Positions 17,663 to 26,200 of a stretch of 34,953 nt of DNA are shown here, in pieces. How positions within the stretch are numbered: the stretch's first letter is position 1; each line of letters begins with the position of its first letter. A program made the position numbers and the translations under genes. This DNA is from Pseudomonadota bacterium (GTDB lineage Bacteria; Pseudomonadota; Gammaproteobacteria; Xanthomonadales; Xanthomonadaceae). Below the pieces are notes generated by a model, which worked only from the letters and a program-made list of their open reading frames with translations, did not search any database and was not told where the DNA came from. Location of the stretch: positions 1-34,953 of the forward strand of contig JAEWOJ010000107.1 in assembly GCA_023399815.1 (NCBI GenBank), read 5' to 3'.

Positions 17663-17970
17663 TCCTGCGCGGCAGGTTCACCCCGCGCCGCCGCGCGCTG
17701 CTGGTGCTGGTGCTGGTAGCGCTGGGCTGGCTGGGCTGGGCCTGGTATGCCGGCATCGCCATCACCCGCGGCGTGGAGAAGGAGCAGATGGACTGGAACG
17801 GCGACGGCCAGGTCGGCCGCGACGAATTCTTCCAGGCCTTCTACGCGGTGAAGGTGGCGGACACGCAGGAAGGCAACCGCCACTGCCGCAGCTTCATCTG
17901 GCGCAGCAGCGGCGAAGAGTTCCGCCGCGACTGCAGGACCGTGTTCAAGGCCGACGACGCGGCACCGTAG
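17659..17970 (+). CDS. Small membrane-anchored EF-hand protein
   Basis: A 103-residue protein with no family name I can give. A basic start is followed by one membrane segment (about residues 13-35, RALLVLVLVALGWLGWAW). It then has one canonical EF-hand calcium loop: D45, N47, D49, Q51, G53 and E56 in DWNGDGQVGRDE. The segment after it has two cysteines (C76, C92) that could form a disulfide if this part is periplasmic. The GTG start overlaps the murA stop (GTGA), so translation is probably coupled. The TAG stop codon is formed by the GTAG head of a REP hairpin. Function is unknown; calcium binding is inferred from the loop only. Confidence 0.8.
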   Translation: MILRGRFTPRRRALLVLVLVALGWLGWAWYAGIAITRGVEKEQMDWNGDGQVGRDEFFQAFYAVKVADTQEGNRHCRSFIWRSSGEEFRRDCRTVFKADDAAP

Positions 17971-17990
17971 ATGCGGGGCTCGCCCCGCAT
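17967..17990 (+). repeat. GTAG-type REP hairpin
   Basis: GTAG followed by ATGCGGGG-CTCG-CCCCGCAT, an 8-bp perfect stem. The GTAG head supplies the stop codon of the EF-hand gene. The layout matches the GTAG-headed REPs (SMAG) described in Stenotrophomonas. Confidence 0.75.
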
Positions 17991-18020
17991 GCGGCCTTCC
18001 CCGTGCTGCCGGGTAGTCAG

Positions 18021-18043
18021 GTAGTGCAGGCCGCTGGCCGGCA
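18021..18043 (+). repeat. GTAG-type REP hairpin
   Basis: GTAG then TGCAGGCC-GCT-GGCCGGCA, an 8-bp stem with one mismatch. It forms an inverted pair with the copy ending at 18093. Confidence 0.75.
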
Positions 18044-18070
18044 ACCTGTGCCTTCTCGGGTTCATGCAGT

Positions 18071-18093
18071 TGCCGGCCAGCGGCCGGCACTAC
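18071..18093 (-). repeat. GTAG-type REP hairpin, inverted copy
   Basis: Read on the minus strand: GTAG then TGCCGGCC-GCT-GGCCGGCA, a perfect 8-bp stem. With the copy at 18021 it makes a head-out inverted doublet. Confidence 0.78.
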
Positions 18094-18225
18094 CCGGTTG
18101 TCGCAGGCCGGGTAGGTCGGGGTTACATCCCCGACGTTTCGTGCGTGTCGCCGTCGGGGGGGGGGGGCGGCCTAACTGGATCGATTCCCCCCCGATTTCC
18201 GTTGAGGTTTGCGTGCAGAGCCATC

Positions 18226-18245
18226 GCGCGCGAGCGCGCTCCTAC
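18226..18245 (-). repeat. GTAGGAGCGCGC-type REP hairpin
   Basis: Read on the minus strand: GTAGGAGCGCGC-TC-GCGCGC, followed by GATGGCTC. The same GTAG head is used, but the stem sequence belongs to a second REP subfamily. Confidence 0.65.
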
Positions 18246-18267
18246 AACGTGGCTGGAGCGGATCCCT

Positions 18268-18333
18268 GTAGATGCGGGGTTTGGCTTGCCCGGAAGCTTT
18301 CCGGTGAAACCCTGTGCCGGGCAAGCCCGGCAC
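18268..18333 (+). repeat. Compound GTAG REP with alternative hairpins
   Basis: GTAG at 18268. GGGTTT/AAACCC enclosing CCGGAA-GCT-TTCCGG gives one fold. GGCTTGCCCGG (18283-18293) can instead pair with CCGGGCAAGCC (18317-18327), and GTGCCGGGC/GCCCGGCAC (18314-18333) is a third stem. These exclude one another. Confidence 0.65.
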
Positions 18334-18474
18334 CTGTGCAGGCGTCGCGCGTTACCTGCCGCAGGCGCATGATGCCCCTCGCAGGGCGGCACACTCGCTT
18401 CCGCAGCATCCGCGCATTGTGCCGACCAGCGGCGGTCGCGATGTCTCGCCGACGAAAGAACTCGCCAATCCCCG

Positions 18475-18497
18475 GTAGTGCCGGCCGCTGGCCGGCA
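18475..18497 (+). repeat. GTAG-type REP hairpin
   Basis: GTAG then TGCCGGCC-GCT-GGCCGGCA, a perfect 8-bp stem identical to the stem of the inverted copy at 18071-18093. It lies about 75 bases past the end of tpsB. Confidence 0.78.
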
Positions 18498-18571
18498 GCC
18501 GCACGAAACCGTGGAGCGCCAGTTGCCGACACCGGCCAGCCCCCCGGTTGTCGCAAGCCGATGCCGCCCAG

Positions 18572-20227
18572 TCAGCGGAACTGCCAGGCCGCCTGCATCC
18601 ACAGGCGCGGACTTCGGTCGACGTCCGACTCCGGCGCACCGGTGCCATCCTTCCATGCGGCGAAAGCTTGCAGGTTGAATGGCGCCATTGCATACGCCAC
18701 GCCCACGCCGTAACCGGCCAGACTGCGGTGATCGCGGCTCCTGCTGTCCCAGCGCGTGTGGTTGAGGCGGACGTGACCGTGGTCGTAGAAGCCGAATGCC
18801 TCCAGCCGGCCCGCCAGTGCATGGCGCAGTTCCAGGTTGACGAGGTTGCCGCTGTCGCCGCTGGCTTCGCCCTGCGGATAGGCGCGCACGCCGCCTGCGC
18901 CGCCCAGCAGCATCTTTTCGGAGGAATCCAGGTTCCTGTCGGCCCACTGGGCGCTGGCATTCAGCGCCAGCAGCCAGTTGCCGGGCAGGCGTTGCTGGCG
19001 CTGCCAGGACAACGACCACTTGCCGAAGCTGCCGCTGCTGCGGGCGGTGAGACGGTCGATCAGTTCGCTGATGGCGTCCAGGCCCAGGCGGCCGCGCGTG
19101 TAGGTCAGCGCCAGGTTGTTGCTGGCGCCGCCGCCCAGGCCGTCGAAGAACGTGCCGGAAATGCCGACGATGCCGTTCTGCAACTTCTTGCGGCCGTGCG
19201 TTTTCGTCGCGCCGATGTCATCCCACAGGCGTTTGTCGTCGTATTGCAGCGTGGCGTGCCAACTGCCTCGGCGGCTGCGAAGCAGGGGGTGTTGCAGGTA
19301 AAGGCTGCCGACTTCTGCCTTGCCGCCGGCATCGAGGGGGCTGAATTCCTCGCCAAGCTCGTAACGCATGGCCGACCACGCCACGCCGACGCGGGTGGCG
19401 TGCCGGCCGAACGGCAACTGGTAGCCGATGCGCCCGTAGCGGTAGTCGCCCGCACCTGTCTGGGCGCGCAGGCTGAGTTGGTCGCCGATGTGCGCGGGGT
19501 TGTTCCAGTAGAGCGTTGCGCCCAGACGCTCGCTGCCGATGTAGCGGTTGCCGAAGTTGTCCAGGTCGGCGCTGCCGGTCAGCGTTGCGGCAGGCAGTAT
19601 ATCCACCAGAAAGTCGGAGGTACCCACGCTGGCGCCGGGGCGCAGGGTGGATTTGACCTCGATGCCGGGCAGGTCGGCCAATTGCAGCAGGGTGCTTTCC
19701 AACACCTTGTTGCTGACCGGCGCGCCCTGTTGCAGGCGCTGCAGTGGCGCGGTGGCGTTGCCGGCCACGCCGGCCTCGTCACTCACCTGCACCTGGCCGA
19801 GGTAGCCTTCGAGTACGGCGATGGTCACGGTGCCGCTGCTGATGTCTTGCGGCGGCAGCCAGGCGCGGGCCACCAGATAGCCGTGCTCCCGGTAATGCCG
19901 CGTCACCCGCAGCGCCAGCGCTTCCAGCGCTTCCAACGGCATGCGCGGCTGGACGCCGTCCGCAACGAGGCCTTGCAGCGTGGCCTCGTCGAATACCGTG
20001 TTGCCGCTGAAGCGGATGCCGGCAACCGGCACGTGCTCGCTGCTGCCGGGTTGCGCCGGCGCGGCCTCCTCGATGACGGTGCGCGGGGCTTCGGTGGTCG
20101 GCAACCATGGCGGCGGCGTGGCCTGTTGCAGGATCTGGCCGGCGGTGGGCGGCGTCTGCGCCATTGCCACCAACGGCGACAGGCACAGGCTGGCAAGCAG
20201 GCAGGAGACATTCCTCTGAGTGGACAT
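18572..20227 (-). CDS. TpsB outer membrane transporter (FhaC/ShlB/HMW1B family)
   Basis: Outer membrane beta-barrel of the Omp85 superfamily that exports the TpsA protein encoded just upstream. From the ATG at 20227 it has 551 residues. The signal peptide ends near residue 23 (LSPLVAMA|Q), followed by a proline-rich linker. POTRA domains begin at about residue 66 (VPVAGIRFSGNTVFDEATLQ) and extend to about 215. The barrel carries the conserved loop motif VRAYPQGEASGD from residue 447, the equivalent of VRGY in FhaC. The frame is open upstream of 20227, but only the chosen start gives a signal peptide at the N-terminus; GAGGA lies upstream. The chain ends WQFR, one residue beyond the usual terminal phenylalanine. 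It is 56 bases after tpsA. Confidence 0.93.
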   Translation of the reverse strand: MSTQRNVSCLLASLCLSPLVAMAQTPPTAGQILQQATPPPWLPTTEAPRTVIEEAAPAQPGSSEHVPVAGIRFSGNTVFDEATLQGLVADGVQPRMPLEALEALALRVTRHYREHGYLVARAWLPPQDISSGTVTIAVLEGYLGQVQVSDEAGVAGNATAPLQRLQQGAPVSNKVLESTLLQLADLPGIEVKSTLRPGASVGTSDFLVDILPAATLTGSADLDNFGNRYIGSERLGATLYWNNPAHIGDQLSLRAQTGAGDYRYGRIGYQLPFGRHATRVGVAWSAMRYELGEEFSPLDAGGKAEVGSLYLQHPLLRSRRGSWHATLQYDDKRLWDDIGATKTHGRKKLQNGIVGISGTFFDGLGGGASNNLALTYTRGRLGLDAISELIDRLTARSSGSFGKWSLSWQRQQRLPGNWLLALNASAQWADRNLDSSEKMLLGGAGGVRAYPQGEASGDSGNLVNLELRHALAGRLEAFGFYDHGHVRLNHTRWDSRSRDHRSLAGYGVGVAYAMAPFNLQAFAAWKDGTGAPESDVDRSPRLWMQAAWQFR

Positions 20228-20283
20228 GGTTACGGCAAATCCTCGGGCATCGTGGGTGGTGCGGCGTCGGGAAGGTTGGGCGA

Positions 20284-23200
20284 TCACTGGCAGTCCCGGG
20301 CCAGTTGCGGCGGCAGGTTCTGGCCGCATTGCTGGACGGCGATGCCGGGTGCGTTGCCGTGGGCCAGCTTGGGCCGTGCATTGCCGCTGGAAGCGAGCGA
20401 ATCCATCGTGCCGGCATGGCGCGGCCCGTGGGGGTCGGAGCCCGGCACGATGCTGGCGAGGGTGGTGGGCGAGCCGGCCAGATCGAGCAGGTAGTTGCCG
20501 CTGTCGCCGCCGGCCAGCGAGGTGCCTTGCACGGTGACCGTCTTGTTCAGGCCCGTGGCGGCGTCGGCGAAGAGCGCCTTCCAGTTCGCCGTCACGGCGT
20601 CGCCCGCAATCACCCCGTCCAGCGCCAGGGCATTGCGGATGATGTCGGCGTCGGCCAGCCCGTCATGGAGCTTGTCCGCGACATCGAAGCTGCCGTTGAT
20701 CGACAACGCCTTGCGGTCGATGGTGCTGGTGGTGTTGGCGGTATAGGCGACGTCGTAGTTGTTGCCGGCATTGCCGTCGTCCACGGTGACGCCGCCGACG
20801 GTGACGGTCTTGCCGGTGCCGGCGTTCTTGTCGGTGTAGGCGAAGTCGCCGCCGCTGATGGCGTCGTCGCCGAATAGCTGGCCGCCGAGGACGATGGCGT
20901 TGCCGTTGGCGGACGTGGTGCCGTCGTAGGTCTTGGTCACGTTGGCCGTGCCGAGGATCAATGCGGCCTTGTCGATGGTCAGCGCGCCGTCGATGAAGGT
21001 CAGCTCGTAGTTGCCGTCGGTGCCGGTCACGCCATGCACGTAGGTGCCGGCATTGCGGCCGTTGCCGCCAGTTGTGGTCAGGCCGGTGAGTACGCTTTCG
21101 TCCTCGCCGTTGACCAGGCTGGTGGCGGTGTAGCCGTTCACGCCTTGGTTCTGGCCGTTGTAGGTGGTGGTTGCGCTGTTGGCGGTGACGGTGGCGCGGG
21201 CCTTGTCGATGGTGCTGGTGGTGTTGGCGGCGTAGGTGACGTCGTAGTTGTTGCCGCCGTTGCCGTCGTCCACGGTGACGCTGCCGATGGTGACGGTCTT
21301 GCCGGTGCCGGCGTTCTTGTCGGTGTAGGCGAAGTCGCCGCCGCTGATGGCGTCGCTGCCGAACAGCTGGCCACCGAGGACGATGGCGTTGCCGTTGGCG
21401 GACGTGGTGCCGTCGTAGGTCTTGGTCACGTCGGCGGTGCCGAGGGTCAGGGCGGCCTTGTCGATGGTCAGTGCACCGTCGATGAAGGTCAGCTCGTAGT
21501 TGCCGTCGGTGCCGGTCACTCCATGCGCGTAGGTGCCGGCATTGCGGCCGCTGCCGCCAGTTGTCGTCAGACCGGTGAGTACGCTTTCGTCCTCGCCGTT
21601 GACCAGGCCGGTGGCGGTGTAGCCGTTCACGCCTTGGGTCTGGCCGTTGTAGGTGGTGGTGGCGCTGTTGGCGGTGGCGGTGGCGCGGGCCTTGTCGATG
21701 GTGCTGGTGGTGTTGGCGGCATAGGTGACGTCGTAGTTGTTGCCGCCGTTGCCGTCAGTCACGGTGACGCCGCCGACGGTGACGGTCTTGCCGCTGCCGG
21801 CGTTCTTGTCGGTGTAGGCGAAGTCGCCGCCACTGATGGCGTCGCTGCCGTACAACTGGCCGCCGAGGACGATGGCGTTGCCGGCAGCCGCCAGCGTGCC
21901 GTCGTAGGTCTTGCGCACGTCGGCGGTGCCGAGGGTCAGGGCGGCCTTGTCGATGGTCAGCGCGCCGTCGATGAAGGTCAGCTCGTAGTTGTTGTCGCTG
22001 CCGCTCACGCCATGTATGTAGGTGCCGGCATTGCGGCCATTGCCGCCGGTTTCGACGAGGCTGTCCAGCACGCTTTCATCTTCGCCGTTGACCAACCCGG
22101 TGACGGTGTAGCCGTTCACGCTTTGTGTTTGGCCGTTGTAGGTCACGTGGCCGCTGTGGGCGGTGACGGTGGCGGCGGCCTTGTCGATGGCCCCGACGTT
22201 GCCGCTGGCTTGCGTCGGCAGTACGTAGTTGGCGAGGTTGGTGCCGGTGTTGGCGAGGTAGTCGGCCAGGGTCAGATCGACGCTGACGGTCTTGCCGGTG
22301 CCGGCATTGGCGTCGTCGTAGCGGCCCGTGGTGGCGGTGATGGTGGCGCCTTCGCTGCCCACCCAACCGCTGACGAGGAAATTGCTGGCATCCAGCGTGG
22401 CGGTGGTAGTGCCATCGTAGGTCTTGCGCACTGTGCCGGTGAGATTGACGACGATTGCCAGCGTCCGTGGGTCGATGGTCAGCGTGCCATCGACGTAGCT
22501 GATGGCGTAGTTGCCGCTGCTCAGGCCGTTGGCGCTGAGGGTGTAGCTACCGGCGTCCCGCGCGCCCTGTGCGTTGCCGCCCCAGTTCAATGCGCCGCCC
22601 AGCACGGCGGCGTCCTCGCCGTTGACGAAGCCGCTGTAGCTCACGCCGTTGCCGCCGGTCCATGCGATGCCGTCGTAGGTCTTGCCGGCGTTGTTGGCGG
22701 TGACCACCAGCGCGGCCTTGTCGATGGTCACGCTGGACGTGCCGCTGTAGCTGATGTCGTAGCCCTGCTGGCCGGAATACAGGCCGCCGAACCGCAGGCC
22801 GCCGTTGGTGGTGCTGTAGGTGCCGGCGTCGGCGCTGGTGGTGGCGTAGCCGAGGCTGCCGTGAATCAGGCTGGCGTCCACCGTTACGCTGGGGGTGTAG
22901 CCGGCATTGCCGCTGGCGATGTGGCCGTCGTAGGTTTTGCCACTGGTGATCGCGTCCGGGGTGACGGTGATGGCGGTCATGAAGCTGCGCAGCAGCGGTG
23001 CGGTCTGGCCTTCGTAGATGCGCCACACCTTGCCGTCGCCGCCCTGGTCGGAAATATCCCAACCGGCATTGGTGAAGGTGGACAACTGCTGCATCTGCGC
23101 GGTGGTGATGCCGGTGCCACCGCCGGCGCTGCTGGTCTGGCCGGAAGTGTCGAGGTTCCAGAAGCTGGCGGTGATGGTGCCGCCATCAACCCAGCCATAG

Positions 23201-26200
23201 GTCGAGCCGAAGTAAGTGAGGTTATTGCCAACCAGCCCGCCGGTGTCGCCATTGCCCGTGACAAGGCCACTGGCATAACTGTTGGTGATGTCGCCGACGA
23301 AGGCGATAACGACCCTCTCGTTGTAGCCGACCAGACCGCCTATCCGATTGTTGCCGCTGACATTGCCGCTGGCGTAGCTGTTGCTGATGGTGCTGCTGCC
23401 GTTATCGCCCACCAGCCCGCCCACATTGTCGCCAGTGGCCTCGACATTGCCGGCGGCATAGCTGTTGTCGATGCTGCTTCCGTTGCTCGAACCCGCCAGC
23501 CCGCCGACGTTGCCAGCACCGTTGACAGTGCCGGTGGCATAGCTGTTGCCGAGGCTGCCCTGAAACAAGCGGCCCAGCAGTCCGCCCACGTGTTGGCTAC
23601 CACTCACGTCGCCTTGCGCATGGCTGTTGCTCACCGCCGCACGCGCAAAGCCCACCAGCCCGCCAACATAGTTGCCGCCGTTGACGCTGGCGCTGGCATG
23701 GCTGTTCTGCACGGTGCCGGCGGTGTTGGTGTAGCCCGCCAGCGCGCCCACGAAGTCCTTGCCGCTGATGCTGCCGCCGCTCAGGGTGACGTTGCCCAGC
23801 GCGCCGTTGGCATAGCCGAACAGGCCCACGTAGTCCTGCGCGCTGCGGTCGATGGTCAGGCCGGTGATGGCGTGGTTCTGCCCGTCGAAGCTGCCGGTGA
23901 AGGCGTTGCCATTGGTGCCCACCGGCACGAAGCCGGCGCAGTTTGTGCCGCCGGCGTCGCAGTTCCAGTTGGCCGTGCCGTTGGCGTTGATGTCATTGGC
24001 AAGCGCGAAGTGATTGCCGAGCAGCGAGGTGGATGCCATGCCTTGCAGGCCATACACGTCGGCCAGCAGCCACGGCGTTGCGCTGCTGCCATTGCCGCCG
24101 GTGACGCGCAGGAACGAGCCGCCCGCCAGTTGGAAGTCGTTGACCGCAAAGCCGGGCAGGGTGGCGGCGTTCTGCACCCATGCGCCGTTGACCATGCGGA
24201 ACACGCTGCCCGCGCCGCCGCTGATGGCGGCATTGGCGCTGGCGTTGCCGGTGGTGTCGATTGCCAGCGTGCCGTTGCTCCATGCCACGCCGTTGTCCAG
24301 CCGTACCTCGCCTGCGGCGCTGCCGGGGGTGCTGATGGTGCGGCTGCTGTCGAAAACGATGTCGTAACCCTGCTGGTCCGAATACAGGCCGCTTACCGTG
24401 GCGTTGCTGGTGGCGGTGTACTCACCGGCTTGCGTGCTGGAAAGCGTGAGCGTGTCGCCCGGCACAAGCGTGGCCGTGCCGTGAATGTGCGCGCCGCTGG
24501 GGATGCCGGTCAGCGTGGCGCTGCCGATATTGGCCAGCGCCGCGCCGGAACCGTCGTAATCCGGCGTTGCGCTCACCGTCAGTTGTTTCAGGAAGCTGCG
24601 CAGCAGCGGCGTGGTGTCGCCGTCGTAGATGCGCCACACCTTGCCGTCGCCGCCCACGTCGGAAATATCCCAACCGGCGGCGGTGAAGGTGGAAAGCTGC
24701 TTGAGTTCGGCCAGCGTCCTGCCCGTGCCCAGCGTGTTGAATGCACCGCCGCTGTTGATGGTGCTGCCGCCGGCATTGGTGGTGGCGCGGAAGCTGCCGC
24801 TGTCCGTGCCGCCCTGCCGGTAGCCGATCAGACCGCCCAGCGTGTTGTTGCCAGTCACCGTGCCGGTGGCATAGCTGTTGCTGACCGCGCCGCCCAACTG
24901 CTCACCCACCAGCCCGCCCAGCGTGTTGTGGCCGCTGACGGCACCGGTGGCGTAGCTGTTGCTGATCGTGCCGGCGAACAGGATGCCGACCAAACCGCCG
25001 GCATCGCCACTCGACGCCGCGTTGCCGGGGTTGGCCGCCACATTGCCCGTCGCATAGCTGTTGTTGATGGAACTGGCAGTGGACTGCACGCCCACCAGCC
25101 CGCCGACGATGCCATCCCCGGTGGACGTGGTGGATTCGACATTCGCGCCAGCGTAGCTGCCCTCGACATGGCTGCCGTCGATGATTACGCCCGCTAGGCC
25201 ACCTGCATACGCCCGCGCACTGACCTGCCCACTCGCCACGAAGCTGTCGTTGATGCTCGTGCCCTGCGCCCAGCCGATCAGGCCGCCGGTGTAGCCATGG
25301 CCCGTTATCGCAACATTGCTCAAGCCGCTGTTGCGCAGGCTGGCACCTTGGGTGTAACCGAACAGGCCGACGTATTGCTGTGCGCCACGGTTGATGGTGA
25401 GGCCGTCGATGACATGGTCGTTGCCGTCGAAGCTGCCGGTGAAGGCGTTGCCATTGGTGCCCACCGGCACGAAGCCCGCGCAGTTCGCGCCGCCGGCGTC
25501 GCAGTTCCAGTGCGCGGTGCCGCTGGCGTCGATGTCGCCGGCAAGTGCGAAGTGGTTGCCGAGCAGCGGGGTGGATGCCATGCCTTGCAGGCCGTACACG
25601 TCGGCCAGCAGCCACGGCGTGGCCGCGCTGCCATTGCCGCCGGTGGCGCGCAGGAATGAACCGCCCGCCAGTTGGAAGTCGTTGACCGCAAAGCCGGGCA
25701 GGGTGGCGGCGTTCTGCACCCAGGCGCCGTTCACCATGCGGAACACGCTGCCCGTGCCGCCGCTGACGGCGGCGTTGGCGCTGGCGTTGCCGGTGGTGTT
25801 TATCACCAGCGTGCCGTTGCTCCATGCCACGCCGTTGTCCAGCCGCACCTCGCCCGCCGCGCTGCCGGGCGTGCTGATGGTGCGGCTTGCGCCAAAGTTG
25901 ATGTCGTAACCCTGCTGGTCCGAATACAGGCCGCTTACCGTGGCGTTGCTGGTGGCGGTGTATTCGCCGGCGCGGGTGCTGGTGAGGGTCAGGGTGTCGC
26001 CCTGGACGAACGTGGGTGTGCCGAAGATGTGCGCGCCGCTGGGGATGCCATTCAACGAGGCACTGCCGATATTGGCGAGGAGCGCGCCGGAACCGTCGTA
26101 ATCGGGCATCGCGCTTGCCGTCAGTTGTTTCAGGAAGCCGCGCAGCAGCGGCGTGGTGTCGCCGTCGTAGATGCGCCAGGCGGTGTTCTCGCCGCCGTTG

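Larger units (their letters stand above)
17971..18571. other. Gene-free REP-rich interval between the EF-hand gene and tpsB
   Basis: About 600 bases with no credible gene. It holds at least six REP-like hairpins, listed separately. It also holds a CCCCGACG...CGTCGGGG stem (18129-18136 / 18152-18159) and a G12 tract (18156-18167) with a C7 tract nearby (18187-18193). The words CGGTTGTCGCA recur near 18095 and 18545, suggesting decayed copies of one repeat. Both flanking genes end here, so the repeats may act as transcript terminators or RNA stabilisers. Confidence 0.8.

Noticed and set aside
20284..21000. CDI-type (CdiA) toxin C-terminus
   Set aside because: No VENN motif, no toxin-like domain after the repeats, and no small immunity gene between tpsA and tpsB. 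The tail is short and ends with the anchor-like cysteine pair.
20716..22182. CRISPR array
   Set aside because: The repeats are 489 bp, coding and contiguous, with no short repeat-spacer pattern.
21034..25197. Very long plus-strand open frame (1387 codons) antisense to tpsA
   Set aside because: Ala/Gly/Val-rich low-complexity translation without domains. It is a by-product of the GC-rich repetitive codon use of tpsA on the other strand, which has clear domains and signal peptide.
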